The notes: generated by a model not told the origin, from the sequence alone. Numbered from the stretch's first letter, positions 8,015-17,266 are shown. The stretch is 64,000 nt of DNA from an uncultured Bacillaceae bacterium (GCA_937934645.1 CALGYZ010000054.1:62001-126000), one strand, 5' to 3'. Program-made: numbers and translations.

Positions 8015-8806
8015 ATGGTGAGTGAACCAAAAATCGGCCTGGCTTTAGGTTCCGGCGGCGCGAGAGGCCTTGCCCATATCGGGGTGTTAAAAGTTTTAGA
8101 GCGGGAAAATATTCCGGTATCCATGATTGCCGGCAGCAGTATAGGAGCATTGGTCGCTGCTTTTTATTCAGCCGGCCAGGATATTGACGGCATGATTAAA
8201 ATTTCGCGTGCATTTAAAAGAAAGTTTTTTATTGATGTAACAGTACCAAAACTGGGATTTATTGCCGGAAAAAGGATTAAAGAATTTATTCGTATTTTCA
8301 CTTATAATAAGAATATTGAAGACTTACATTTACCTGTCGGGATTGTTGCCACGGATATCCATACCGGAGAAAAAGTTGTTTTCCGGTCCGGTCCTGTTGC
8401 CGATGCCGTCCGTGCAAGCATTTCCATCCCCGGTATCTTTGTTCCCGAGGAATATAATGGGCGTGTGCTTGTTGACGGGGGTGTAAGTGACCGGGTTCCC
8501 GTTTCCGTTGTAAAAGAGATGGGAGCAGACCTCGTGATCGCTGTTGATGTAGCCGGCTTGAAAAAGAATGCGAACATCACCAATATTTATAATGTCATTA
8601 TGCAAAGCATTGATATTATGCAAGTTGAGTTAATGGAAAAACGTGTGCTTCAATCGGATATTTATATCCATCCCCCGGTAGAAAACTACAGTTCTTATTC
8701 TTTTACTGAAATTGACGAGTTGATTTCAAAAGGGGAAGAGGCGGCTGAAAAGGCGGTTCCGAATATCAAGAAGCGTATTGAAGAGTGGAAGGAGTCCCGT
8801 AAGTGA
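8015..8806 (+). CDS. ylbK: Patatin-like phospholipase family protein YlbK
   Basis: A 263-residue patatin/RssA-type acyl hydrolase. It has the oxyanion-hole glycines GSGGARG (12-18), the nucleophile elbow GSSIG (Ser42) and the DGG motif that supplies the catalytic Asp (LVDGGVSDRVP, about residue 154), so the Ser-Asp dyad is complete. The natural substrate is unknown. A G-rich GGGGGGAGG precedes ATG 8015; GTG 8018 is an alternative start. It overlaps ylbL by 4 bases, so the two are likely translationally coupled. Confidence 0.9.
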   Translation: MVSEPKIGLALGSGGARGLAHIGVLKVLERENIPVSMIAGSSIGALVAAFYSAGQDIDGMIKISRAFKRKFFIDVTVPKLGFIAGKRIKEFIRIFTYNKNIEDLHLPVGIVATDIHTGEKVVFRSGPVADAVRASISIPGIFVPEEYNGRVLVDGGVSDRVPVSVVKEMGADLVIAVDVAGLKKNANITNIYNVIMQSIDIMQVELMEKRVLQSDIYIHPPVENYSSYSFTEIDELISKGEEAAEKAVPNIKKRIEEWKESRK

Positions 8807-9825
8807 ACAGAAAAAAGAAAATATTCCTACTATCGGCATTCATTGTATTTTTTATAATATTAAACTTTTATCCGTTACCGTATTATGTTTCCCGCCCCGG
8901 CATTGCCAAAGTGCTTGATGAAGTCATTGACGTGGAAAACAGAACAGAGAATGAAGGGGAATTCATGTTAACGACGATCCGGATGGGAAAGGCGAATGTT
9001 TTTTCTTATTTAATGACAAAATTTAATAAATACTATGATCTTCATCCGGAGGAAACTGTCCGATTAGATGAAGAGTCAGATGAGGAATATGAAATTCGAC
9101 AGCTGTATTATATGGAAAATTCCAAGGAAAATGCCTTACAAGTTGCTTTTGAAAAAGCCGGTAAAGAAATTGATGTAAAAATGGAAGGAATTTATGTGCT
9201 TAATGTGAAGGAAAATATGCCTGCATACGGAAAATTAGAACCAGGAGACCGGATTATCGAGATTGATCAAAGGAAAATCCGGTCGGTACGTGAGTTTACG
9301 GATTATGTACAAAAAACGAAAAAAGGCGATACGGTCCATATGACAATTATCCGGGATGACCAAAAGTTAATGAAAAATGTAAAAGTTGACATTCTCCCCG
9401 AAACAAATAAGCCGGGAATCGGAATTATTTTGGCAGAAGATAAAGAAGTCAGGATGGATCCTGAAGTACAAATTAACACGGAGGAAATCGGCGGGCCGTC
9501 TGCCGGATTGATGTTTGCCCTTGAAATATACAATCAGCTGGTGGAAGAAGATATTACAAAAGGATACAGGATTGCCGGAACAGGGACAATTTCCCCGGAT
9601 GGCAGCGTAGGCCCGATCGGCGGGATTGAACAAAAAGTGGTTGCCGCTGACCGGGAGGGGGCGGAGATATTTTTTGCCCCCAACGAACAAGGGGCGGCGG
9701 ACTCCAATTTTGTCCATGCATATAAAACGGCAAGGGACATCGGTTCGGAAATGAAAATTGTCCCGGTTGACAGCTTTAACGATGCACTCGATTATTTAGC
9801 TGTATTAAAAGATAAAGAGTCTTAA
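8803..9825 (+). CDS. ylbL: YlbL, membrane PDZ-Lon protease
   Basis: A 340-residue protein with an N-terminal transmembrane anchor (about 6-24), a PDZ domain (about 125-195) and a C-terminal Lon-type S16 peptidase domain. The catalytic dyad is visible: Ser233 in GGPSAGLMFAL and Lys278 in GGIEQKVVAAD. In B. subtilis YlbL and CtpA degrade the cell-division inhibitor YneA during recovery from DNA damage. The start is GTG 8803, overlapping the ylbK stop. A terminator follows at 9879-9926. Confidence 0.93.
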   Translation: MNRKKKIFLLSAFIVFFIILNFYPLPYYVSRPGIAKVLDEVIDVENRTENEGEFMLTTIRMGKANVFSYLMTKFNKYYDLHPEETVRLDEESDEEYEIRQLYYMENSKENALQVAFEKAGKEIDVKMEGIYVLNVKENMPAYGKLEPGDRIIEIDQRKIRSVREFTDYVQKTKKGDTVHMTIIRDDQKLMKNVKVDILPETNKPGIGIILAEDKEVRMDPEVQINTEEIGGPSAGLMFALEIYNQLVEEDITKGYRIAGTGTISPDGSVGPIGGIEQKVVAADREGAEIFFAPNEQGAADSNFVHAYKTARDIGSEMKIVPVDSFNDALDYLAVLKDKES

Positions 9826-9878
9826 ACAGATTTCCGGAGATATCTATTTCTTTTGATTCCGGGACTCTGTGACAGCCA

Positions 9879-9926
9879 GGATCCGGCCAGAGTTGATTTA
9901 TTACCGGCTGGATCCCGGTTTTTTTT
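9879..9926 (+). terminator. Terminator after ylbL
   Basis: GGATCCGGCC (9879-9888) pairs with GGCTGGATCC (9906-9915), with one G-U pair, and a T run follows at 9919-9926. It separates ylbL from the convergent tmcAL. Confidence 0.8.
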
Positions 9927-9942
9927 GTTTTAAGGGGAAGCA

Positions 9943-11163
9943 TTATTTTTTAATAACCGGTGTTTTTTTATATTCTTCTTCCATTATTTTTTGGCTGCAG
10001 GCGGAGGAAAAAGCAAAGGAATAGATGGAGCTTGCTTTGACATCCGGCATCAACTTTTCCGGATCGCCTTTGGACAAAGTAGATATTACAGGAAGGGAGA
10101 ACTGTTTTTTCTTTTCATTCAAATATTTTCGTCCGGTCTCATTAAACCCGAGAATCCTGATATATTCCGGGCGCTCCATTCTTCTTTTCATTTCAGTTTT
10201 ATCCGTGTTTGTCAGGACATGAAGACATGCACGTTGCAGCCTTGTCCATGTATATCGCTTCGTTTTCAGTTTTGTCATAAAATCATGGAAACTTCCGGAT
10301 CGTTTGGCACAGCGGATTATCCGGTATTCCAGTCCCTCTTCGATTTCATAAAGTTCTTTTAATTCTCCCGGTGTGCTTTGTAAAATTTTATATTTTAAAA
10401 ATGGCCAAAAACTCTCCCAGTTGACAAAAGTCCGATACTGTTGTAAGAAATGTTCCAGCTCCTCATATGTAGTTCCGGGAACCTGGCTTTTAATACTTTG
10501 GAGGGACTGGTTCTGAAAAATCGCTTTCCGGATTCCTGTGGCACTTGAAATCTTTGTTTTTGATAAATGCTCGTCGTGGTAGCCTGCATCGATTCTTTTT
10601 ACCGTCAACGGTTTTACGGAAAATCCGTTTCTATAAATTTCACGGACATAGTGATAACCAAGGATGTTATTCGGCATTGACAAATCCGGAAAACTGCTTT
10701 CCTGATTGTCAGGCGAGATTTCTTTGAATGCATTTGAAGCCGCTTTCGCATAGCTGATTCCTTCTTTAACAAACTGTTTTATGTACATATTCCATTTTTC
10801 TTTGTTTTTTTCAATATGTTTAACCGCCTGAATAAAAGTTTCTATATTACCCGATTCGCTGCCGAAACAAATAAAGTCACATTTTAACGCCTGTAATATG
10901 TGCACGGCCCCCCTGGCGAATATTTCTGCTTTTTGTGTGCTGAAAACATACGGCAATTCAACTACGAGGTCACAACCGGCTGCCAGCGCCATTTTCGTAC
11001 GGGATAATTTCGTAACAAGAGCCGGTTCCCCCCGCTGTAAAAAGTTTCCGCTCATCACGGCAATAATGACATCCGCATTCGATATTTCCCGTGTTTTTTT
11101 CAAATGATATAAATGTCCGTTATGGAATGGATTATACTCTGCGACAATCCCAGCACTGATCAT
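9943..11163 (-). CDS. tmcAL: tRNA(Met) cytidine acetate ligase TmcAL (YlbM)
   Basis: A 406-residue enzyme that uses ATP and acetate to form N4-acetylcytidine at the wobble position of elongator tRNA-Met. The N-terminal nucleotidyltransferase fold has the HxGH motif in EYNPFHNGHLYHL (His14, His17), followed by MSGNFLQRGEPALVTK and the ELPYVFSTQKAEIFARGAV block typical of this family. It starts at ATG 11163 after GGGGAGA. It is monocistronic on the minus strand, as in B. subtilis ylbM, and lies divergent to ylbN. Confidence 0.93.
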   Translation of the reverse strand: MISAGIVAEYNPFHNGHLYHLKKTREISNADVIIAVMSGNFLQRGEPALVTKLSRTKMALAAGCDLVVELPYVFSTQKAEIFARGAVHILQALKCDFICFGSESGNIETFIQAVKHIEKNKEKWNMYIKQFVKEGISYAKAASNAFKEISPDNQESSFPDLSMPNNILGYHYVREIYRNGFSVKPLTVKRIDAGYHDEHLSKTKISSATGIRKAIFQNQSLQSIKSQVPGTTYEELEHFLQQYRTFVNWESFWPFLKYKILQSTPGELKELYEIEEGLEYRIIRCAKRSGSFHDFMTKLKTKRYTWTRLQRACLHVLTNTDKTEMKRRMERPEYIRILGFNETGRKYLNEKKKQFSLPVISTLSKGDPEKLMPDVKASSIYSFAFSSACSQKIMEEEYKKTPVIKK

Positions 11164-11302
11164 TGCATTCTCCCCGATTAAAATTTTTTTTGTAACAAGG
11201 TTTTGTAATCAAATTCATACCGTTTGTATATACTTTAAAAAAGCAATTTTATATTATTATGAATAACAGGTTCTTTATATGCAAGCTGTAAAGAAAAAAA
11301 TA

Positions 11303-11331
11303 TTGACAAATAATGATTTGAAAGCTATAAT
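11303..11331 (+). promoter_or_regulatory. Consensus sigma-A promoter of ylbN-rpmF
   Basis: Perfect TTGACA (11303-11308) and perfect TATAAT (11326-11331) with a 17-base spacer. It should be one of the strongest promoters in the window, which fits expression of a ribosomal protein gene. Confidence 0.95.
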
Positions 11332-11357
11332 ACCTTTGTTGCCTTGAGGTGATCAAA

Positions 11358-11885
11358 TTGAAATGGTCTATGATTCAGTTACAAAAGTTCAGAAATCAAG
11401 GGCTCGAGTTTGACGAAACATTAGACCTTGAGCATTTGAAGGAACGGGAACCGGAGATCCGTGCCATTTCCCCGGTCCGTGTAAAAGGGAAGGCCGATAT
11501 TGAATCGAAAAGAGTCACTTTTCAGTTATTGATTGAAGGAGAAATGATTTTGCCGAGTTCGAGAACGCTGGAAGATGTGCACTTTCCCATTCAGATCAAG
11601 AGTACGGAGATTTTCCAGTACGATGCAACGTCGGAGGAAGATCATGATCTGAATGTCCATGCGATTCAAGGGGAAATGATCGATTTACAACCGATTATTG
11701 AAGAATTGATATTGCTTGAAATTCCTATACAAGTATATAATGAAGAAGATGATATTTCATCTGCATTTCCAAGAAGTGAAGGATGGCAAGTTGTGGATGA
11801 AAGTGAACTGAACAATGAGGATAAAATAGATCCTCGACTCGCCGGACTTGCTGACTTATTTAAAGAAAAAGATTCAGACGGATGA
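11358..11885 (+). CDS. ylbN: YceD family protein YlbN (DUF177)
   Basis: A protein of about 175 residues of the YceD/DUF177 family, conserved upstream of rpmF across bacteria. It begins MKWSMIQLQKFRNQGLEFDE and ends with the acidic segment DPRLAGLADLFKEKD, both characteristic. The start is TTG 11358, placed 4 bases after GAGGTGAT, rather than GTG 11349 that overlaps the ribosome site. The family is linked to 23S rRNA accumulation in E. coli and plants; the mechanism here is unproven. It shares the strong promoter at 11303 with rpmF. Confidence 0.9.
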   Translation: MKWSMIQLQKFRNQGLEFDETLDLEHLKEREPEIRAISPVRVKGKADIESKRVTFQLLIEGEMILPSSRTLEDVHFPIQIKSTEIFQYDATSEEDHDLNVHAIQGEMIDLQPIIEELILLEIPIQVYNEEDDISSAFPRSEGWQVVDESELNNEDKIDPRLAGLADLFKEKDSDG

Positions 11886-11913
11886 TGTGTATCTTGATTA
11901 AGGAGGTGGAAAC

Positions 11914-12087
11914 ATGGCAGTACCATTCCGACGCACTTCAAAATCGAAAAAACGCATGCGCAGGGCTCATTTTAAACTTCAAGTTCCAGGTATGGTGGAA
12001 TGCCCGAATTGCGGTGAAATGAAAAAATCCCACCATGTTTGTCCGAATTGCGGAACTTATAAAGGTAAAGAGGTTATCAGCAAATAA
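11914..12087 (+). CDS. rpmF: 50S ribosomal protein L32, zinc-binding form
   Basis: A 57-residue protein beginning [17 protein letters not shown], the L32 signature. Two CPNCG motifs give four cysteines (Cys30, Cys33, Cys43, Cys46) for one zinc ion, so this is the zinc-containing paralogue type. AGGAGGTGG lies just upstream of ATG 11914. It is too short for a 60-residue ORF cut-off. The perfect terminator that follows ends the ylbN-rpmF unit. Confidence 0.97.
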   Translation: MAVPFRRTSKSKKRMRRAHFKLQVPGMVECPNCGEMKKSHHVCPNCGTYKGKEVISK

Positions 12088-12094
12088 TAAACCA

Positions 12095-12136
12095 CAGGGT
12101 TGTCTTGGAATTCAAACCGGGACAACCCTGTTTTTT
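12095..12136 (+). terminator. Terminator after rpmF
   Basis: A perfect 10-pair stem CAGGGTTGTC (12095-12104) with GACAACCCTG (12121-12130) is followed by TTTTTT. Confidence 0.95.
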
Positions 12137-12203
12137 GTTAATAAAATGACCTTATCGGACAGCTTAATAGAATTATGAATGAAGTCTAGTTTTCCTAGTA
12201 TGT

Positions 12204-12232
12204 GCATATACATGAGTAACCAGGAAATTCAT
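12204..12232 (+). promoter_or_regulatory. Weak sigma-F-like promoter before the RsfA-type gene
   Basis: GCATA (12204-12208) and GGAAATTCAT (12223-12232) have the 14-base spacing seen in three better candidates, but two of the conserved -10 positions differ. RsfA genes are known to be sigma-F-controlled, GerR genes sigma-E-controlled; this motif would favour the first. Confidence 0.3.
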
Positions 12233-12315
12233 CTTTTCCGGGCAAGCAGCGGAAAATTTTCTTTGTAAGCATAATGATTAAAAAATTTCCCGTAAAAAGA
12301 ATGGAGGGAAGATGT

Positions 12316-12912
12316 ATGACAGCCGTTCGCCAAGATGCGTGGACGAAAGATGAAGATTTGCTTTTGGCGGAGGTTGTACTGCGCCATATCCGGGAGGGCA
12401 GTACACAACTAAAAGCATTCGAGGAAGTAGGGAAAAAATTAAACAGAACCCCTGCTGCATGTGGATTCAGATGGAATTCATATGTCCGGAAACAATATAA
12501 AGAAGGGATTGAGCTCGCAAAAAAGCAGAGAAAAGAATTAAAGAAAAAAGAGCGAGAAACGGCGGGATTAAAAGACCGGGAAGTTGTTATGGCCGGCCGG
12601 ACGGATGTTCAACAAGGAAAAAGCCGGTTAACCATGGAAGATGTGATTTCCTTTTTGCAAGAGTACCAGGAAAAGGAAAAGAAAAAGCTGGCATCCGGAG
12701 ATGAATTGGAAATATACAAAGAGCGGTGCCGGTCTTTAGAGAAAAAAGTACAAACCTTGACGGAAGAAAACGAAAGATTGAAGAAAGAAATGAATATCTT
12801 GAAGGAAGACTACAAAACATTTTTATCATTAATGGAAAAAGCGCGGAAGTTAACCATGGAGGAAGGAAATCAGGAAAATTCAGCGGAAACAGATTCGGAA
12901 GAACCGGCATGA
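12316..12912 (+). CDS. RsfA/GerR family sporulation regulator
   Basis: A protein of about 198 residues with an N-terminal Myb/SANT-like DNA-binding region ([42 protein letters not shown], residues 5-60) and a long charged coiled coil (about 65-180). In B. subtilis two paralogues exist: RsfA, which tunes the sigma-F regulon, and GerR (YlbO), which tunes the sigma-E regulon. The position downstream of rpmF is that of ylbO/gerR, but sequence alone does not separate the two, so I give no symbol. GGAGGG selects ATG 12316 over the upstream in-frame ATG at 12274. Confidence 0.82.
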   Translation: MTAVRQDAWTKDEDLLLAEVVLRHIREGSTQLKAFEEVGKKLNRTPAACGFRWNSYVRKQYKEGIELAKKQRKELKKKERETAGLKDREVVMAGRTDVQQGKSRLTMEDVISFLQEYQEKEKKKLASGDELEIYKERCRSLEKKVQTLTEENERLKKEMNILKEDYKTFLSLMEKARKLTMEEGNQENSAETDSEEPA

Positions 12913-13069
12913 TTACAAGCATAGATGAACAGGTGTAAAAATGTACTGACAAGCCAATTTTCCCAGAATACAAACGACTCTATAATTCATTTTTTAAAAC
13001 TTTACAAAATAGATTATAGTGACAGCGATTCGAAAAACAAAAGAAAAAGCTAGTACACGGGGTGTTTCT

Positions 13070-14413
13070 ATGAAGAAAATTTTAATAGCCAACCGGGGTG
13101 AAATAGCCGCAAGGATCATCCGGACATGCAGACGGATGGGGATTGAAACGGTTGCTGTGTACACGGATCCAGATAAAGATTTACCGTACGTGCAACAAGC
13201 TGACAAGGCTGTATATATCGGATCCGGACCAGTGAAGGATACGTATTTAAACAAGGAGAAAATCATTGACATTGCCAGGACAAACGGTGCAGAAGGAATT
13301 CATCCCGGATACGGATTCCTTTCGGAAAACAGCGTCTTTGCCAGGGAAACAGAAAAAGCAGGTATTACATTTATCGGTCCCCGTCCGGATACATTGGCCC
13401 TGATGGGAGACAAAATTTCAGCCCGGAAATTAATGCAGGCAAAGGGCATACCGGTCGTTCCCGGTACTTTTGATGATTTGGAAACGGAGGAAGAAGCTAT
13501 TGAAGCCGCCCGTGAAATAGGTTTTCCCGTTATGCTTAAGGCAAGCGGCGGCGGTGGCGGCATAGGAATGCAAATTTGCCGCAATGAGGAAGAATTAAGG
13601 AAGTATTTTTCCACGGCAAAAGCGCGGGCGAGAAATTATTTTGGGTCTGATCAGATCTTTATTGAGAAATTCATAGAAAATGCCCGTCATGCAGAGGTTC
13701 AGATTTTTGCCGATTCAAAAGGAAATACCGTACATTTATTCGAACGGGATTGTTCTGTTCAGAGACGAAATCAAAAAGTTATTGAAGAAACACATGCTCC
13801 ATCATTATCACCAGGGGTGCGGGAAAAACTATACAAATATGCTGTTCTTGCAGCAGAAGCTGTTTCCTATGTCAACTGCGGGACAGTTGAGTTTATTGTC
13901 GATGAAGAAGAAAATTGCTACTTTCTAGAAATGAATACACGGCTGCAAGTAGAACATCCGGTTACCGAAATGGTGTGCGGTGTTGATTTAGTGGAGTGGC
14001 AAATTGAAGCTGCCAGGGGGAATTCATTGCCAAAAAAACAGCAGGAAATCCGCCATGAAGGACATGCCATTGAGTTTCGCGTTTATGCTGAAGATCCAGT
14101 TACCTTTTACCCATCTCCGGGAAAAATCACGAGGATGCAATGGGGGAGTGCAGGAAACGTCCGAATTGACAGCGGATACAATGAGGGAAATACTGTCAGT
14201 CCCTTTTATGATCCCCTCATTGCCAAAGTCATATTTTACGGGGCTTCCAGATTACAATGTATTGAAGAATCAGAACGGTTTTTCCGGGTGACAAAAATTG
14301 AAGGAATAAAGACAAATATTCCGTTATTAATAAAAATTGCCCGTGATGAATCCTTTAAAAACGGAAATTATACTACTAATTTTTTAAAAAAACTAAAAAT
14401 AGAGGAGGTATAG
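13070..14413 (+). CDS. Biotin carboxylase subunit of an acyl-CoA carboxylase
   Basis: A 447-residue ATP-grasp biotin carboxylase: MKKILIANRGEIAARIIRTC at the N-terminus, HPGYGFLSEN, the glycine-rich ATP loop KASGGGGGIGM, and EMNTRLQVEHPVTE. It carboxylates biotin on the carrier protein encoded 3 bases downstream. It could be confused with the fatty-acid AccC, but its operon partner is a propionyl/methylmalonyl-type carboxyltransferase, so it more likely serves an acyl-CoA (propionyl- or methylcrotonyl-CoA) carboxylase. The start is ATG 13070 after GGGGTG. This operon is not at this locus in B. subtilis. Confidence 0.9.
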   Translation: MKKILIANRGEIAARIIRTCRRMGIETVAVYTDPDKDLPYVQQADKAVYIGSGPVKDTYLNKEKIIDIARTNGAEGIHPGYGFLSENSVFARETEKAGITFIGPRPDTLALMGDKISARKLMQAKGIPVVPGTFDDLETEEEAIEAAREIGFPVMLKASGGGGGIGMQICRNEEELRKYFSTAKARARNYFGSDQIFIEKFIENARHAEVQIFADSKGNTVHLFERDCSVQRRNQKVIEETHAPSLSPGVREKLYKYAVLAAEAVSYVNCGTVEFIVDEEENCYFLEMNTRLQVEHPVTEMVCGVDLVEWQIEAARGNSLPKKQQEIRHEGHAIEFRVYAEDPVTFYPSPGKITRMQWGSAGNVRIDSGYNEGNTVSPFYDPLIAKVIFYGASRLQCIEESERFFRVTKIEGIKTNIPLLIKIARDESFKNGNYTTNFLKKLKIEEV

Positions 14414-14416
14414 TCA

Positions 14417-14635
14417 TTGAATGAAATCTTAGCATCAATGGCCGGAACGGTCTTCCAAATTTTAGTTAAAGACGGGGAACAGGTTGATCAGGGACAACCG
14501 CTTATTGTACTGGAGTCGATGAAGATGGAAATTCCTGTGGAAAGTGAACAGGCCGGTGTGATTAAAAAAGTGCATGTTTCGGAAGGTGATTTTGTCAACG
14601 AAGGCGATCTGCTGATCACGTTATCATCCGAATAA
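14417..14635 (+). CDS. Biotin carrier protein of an acyl-CoA carboxylase
   Basis: A 72-residue stand-alone biotinyl domain. The biotin attachment site is Lys36 in LESMKMEIP, flanked by the symmetrical GTVFQILVKDGEQV and GVIKKVHVSEGDFV halves. It carries carboxybiotin between the biotin carboxylase upstream and the carboxyltransferase downstream, like B. subtilis YngHB. It starts at TTG 14417, 8 bases after GAGGAGG and 3 bases after the previous stop. Confidence 0.93.
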   Translation: MNEILASMAGTVFQILVKDGEQVDQGQPLIVLESMKMEIPVESEQAGVIKKVHVSEGDFVNEGDLLITLSSE

Positions 14636-14666
14636 ACAAGGAAAACTCTCGGAAGGAGTGAAGTTT

Positions 14667-16202
14667 ATGATGGAAAAACAATCTTCCGCACTGCAAGCAT
14701 ACCGGGAACAAATTTATAAAGGCGGACATGAAAAATATCACCAAAAACTGAAGCAACAGAATAAATTATTTGTCCGGGACCGTTTGAAACTTTTGTTTGA
14801 CGATGGAAAATACGAGGAAGACGGCTTGTTTGCCAATTTTATTGCTGGTGATCTTCCGGCAGACGGGGTTGTTTGCGCGACTGGAAAAATTCACGGTCGC
14901 ACCGTTTGTGTAATGGCCAACGATCCGACAGTCAAAGCCGGATCCTGGGGCGCCAGAACGGTGGAAAAAATTATCCGCATTCAAGAAACTGCGATGAAAT
15001 TGAAAGTTCCGATGTTCTACCTGGTAGACTCGGCAGGGGCACGCATAACGGACCAGCTTGAGATGTTTCCGAACCGCCGCGGTGCAGGCAAAATATTTCA
15101 TAATCAGGTAAAAATGAGCGGCATGGTTCCGCAAATTTGCATTCTGTTTGGTCCGTCGGCAGCAGGCGGAGCTTACATACCGGCATTTTGCGATATTGTC
15201 ATCATGGTGGATAAAAATGCATCCATGTATCTCGGTTCACCACGGATGGCAGAGAAAGTGATCGGGGAAAAAGTGACATTGGAAGAAATGGGTGGTGCCC
15301 GGATGCACTGTACGGTAAGCGGATGCGGGGACGTTTTGGCAAATGATGAATTTGAGGCGATTGAAGCAGCAAGAAAATACCTTGAATATTTTCCGCAAAA
15401 TTATACCGATCAACCGGAGAAAACAGTGGAAAAACAGCCGGAAAGCAGTGAAGAGTTGGAAGCAATTATTCCCATCAATCAAAATGCACCATTTGATATG
15501 TACCGTTGTATTGACGCACTCATTGATGAAGGAAGCTTTTTTGAGATCAAGAAACTCTTCGCGCCGGAGATTATCACGGGGCTGGCCCGGATTGGCGGCC
15601 GGGTTGTCGGGATTATTGCCAACCAGCCGAAAGTCAAAGGCGGTGTGTTGTTTGTAGATTCTGCCGATAAGGCGGCCAAATTTATCCAATTGTGCGATGC
15701 TTTCCATATTCCGTTATTATTTCTTGCAGATGTGCCCGGATTTATGATCGGTACTAAGGTAGAAAGAGAAGGCATTATCCGTCACGGAGCTAAAATGATC
15801 GCGGCAATGAGTTCAGCGACGGTACCAAAAATATCGGTGATTGTCCGTAAAGCCTACGGGGCGGGCTTGTATGCCATGGCGGGTCCCGCATTCGAGCCGG
15901 ATGTCTGCATTGCACTTCCTACAGCGCAAATTGCCGTGATGGGACCGGAGGCGGCCGTCAATGCCGTTTATTCGAATAAAATAAACGAAATTAAAGATGT
16001 CAAGGAGCGATATGCATTTATTCGGAAAAAACAAGAAGAGTATAAAAAGACAATTGATATTTATAAACTCGCGTCCGAACTCATTGTTGATGAAATTATA
16101 GCGGCAAATGAGCTTAGGGAAGTATTAAAAGAACGTTTTTCCTATTACGAAACGAAGGAGGTCAATTTCAGTGAGCGGAAACACCCGGTATATCCTGTTT
16201 GA
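14667..16202 (+). CDS. Acyl-CoA carboxylase carboxyltransferase subunit
   Basis: A 511-residue carboxyltransferase of the propionyl-CoA/methylmalonyl-CoA type with two crotonase-like halves. Landmarks are VDSAGARITDQLEMFP, GPSAAGGAYIPAFCDI, YLGSPRMAEKVIGEKVTLEEMGGA in the N-half, and LADVPGFMIGTKVEREGI, RKAYGAGLYAMAGPAFEPD in the C-half. It moves CO2 from carboxybiotin to an acyl-CoA, probably in propionate or branched-chain amino acid catabolism. AAGGAG at 14652-14657 suits ATG 14667; GTG 14658 touches the ribosome site. A terminator follows. Confidence 0.92.
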   Translation: MMEKQSSALQAYREQIYKGGHEKYHQKLKQQNKLFVRDRLKLLFDDGKYEEDGLFANFIAGDLPADGVVCATGKIHGRTVCVMANDPTVKAGSWGARTVEKIIRIQETAMKLKVPMFYLVDSAGARITDQLEMFPNRRGAGKIFHNQVKMSGMVPQICILFGPSAAGGAYIPAFCDIVIMVDKNASMYLGSPRMAEKVIGEKVTLEEMGGARMHCTVSGCGDVLANDEFEAIEAARKYLEYFPQNYTDQPEKTVEKQPESSEELEAIIPINQNAPFDMYRCIDALIDEGSFFEIKKLFAPEIITGLARIGGRVVGIIANQPKVKGGVLFVDSADKAAKFIQLCDAFHIPLLFLADVPGFMIGTKVEREGIIRHGAKMIAAMSSATVPKISVIVRKAYGAGLYAMAGPAFEPDVCIALPTAQIAVMGPEAAVNAVYSNKINEIKDVKERYAFIRKKQEEYKKTIDIYKLASELIVDEIIAANELREVLKERFSYYETKEVNFSERKHPVYPV

Positions 16203-16220
16203 CCGGAATATCTTATCAAT

Positions 16221-16249
16221 GGCAACAGGCATCGTTGTTGCCTTTTTTT
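16221..16249 (+). terminator. Terminator of the acyl-CoA carboxylase operon
   Basis: GGCAAC (16221-16226) pairs with GTTGCC (16237-16242), followed by seven T (16243-16249). Confidence 0.85.
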
Positions 16250-16344
16250 ATGCGAAGAAATAAGAGGAACCGGAGAGTTTTTTTCGTGAATCTATGGAAC
16301 GCTTTTGTTAAGATGGAGCTAGAAAAAAGATTGGTGGGGATTTC

Positions 16345-17226
16345 ATGAAAATCGGTATAATCGGAGCCGGTTCAATCGGCTTGTTATTCGCATCGTATTT
16401 GAGCAAAGAACACCAAGTCACATTATACTGCCGTACGGAAATTCAGGCAAAAACCATCAATGAAAAAGGCGTCGTTTTAAAACAGAAAGATTCGGAGAAA
16501 CATATATCGCTTAAAGCAAAAGGATCCGCATTTCCTGAGGAAGAGGATTTATATATCATTGCTGTAAAACAATATCATTTGCAAAATATGGAACAAATCT
16601 TCTGCCGCATTTCTCCGGATATTCCGTTAATTTTTGTCCAGAACGGCCTTGGGCATTTATCTATTATAGACTCATTGAATCATAAAACTGTTTACTTAGG
16701 CATTACCGAACACGGGGCATTAAAAGATGACTGCCGGACGGTAAACCACACAGGGAAAGGAACGACAAAAATTGCCGTTTACCGGGGAAATGAAGATAGT
16801 TTGCAGAAATTGGCACAAGAACTAACGGGTGATCAATTTCCATTTCTTGCAGAAGATTCCTGGAAAGATATGCTTTACGGAAAATTGATCGTTAATGCAG
16901 TGATTAATCCGCTAACTGCGATTTTGAAGGTAAAAAACGGGGAACTCATTCAAAATGATCATTATTATCAATTATTAAAACTCATATTTGATGAAACCGC
17001 GGATGTGTTAAAAATATCCGGACGGGATGAAATGCTTGCGAGGGTCGTCCGTGTATGCAGGCAGACAGGAGAGAATGAATCATCCATGTTGCGGGATGTC
17101 TTATCCGGCAGACAGACAGAAATTGACGGCATTGTCGGATTTTTGTTAAAAAAAGCACAGGAAGAAATGATTCCGGTTCCGCACTTACAGTTTGTTTACC
17201 ATTGTATAAAAGGAATGGAACAGTAA
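16345..17226 (+). CDS. panE: 2-dehydropantoate 2-reductase (YlbQ)
   Basis: A 293-residue NADPH-dependent ketopantoate reductase in the pantothenate pathway. The N-terminal nucleotide-binding motif is GAGSIGLLFASYL, followed by the family segments AVKQYHLQNME, FVQNGLGH and the C-terminal catalytic domain with KLIVNAVINPLTAIL (the conserved catalytic Lys lies there). Position next to bshC is that of B. subtilis ylbQ. The ATG at 16345 follows GGTGGGG. It could in principle act on other 2-oxo acids, but the family assignment is firm. Confidence 0.9.
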   Translation: MKIGIIGAGSIGLLFASYLSKEHQVTLYCRTEIQAKTINEKGVVLKQKDSEKHISLKAKGSAFPEEEDLYIIAVKQYHLQNMEQIFCRISPDIPLIFVQNGLGHLSIIDSLNHKTVYLGITEHGALKDDCRTVNHTGKGTTKIAVYRGNEDSLQKLAQELTGDQFPFLAEDSWKDMLYGKLIVNAVINPLTAILKVKNGELIQNDHYYQLLKLIFDETADVLKISGRDEMLARVVRVCRQTGENESSMLRDVLSGRQTEIDGIVGFLLKKAQEEMIPVPHLQFVYHCIKGMEQ

Positions 17227-17266
17227 GTATACCGTTTGTTAACGAACAAAAGAAAGGAAGATCAGG

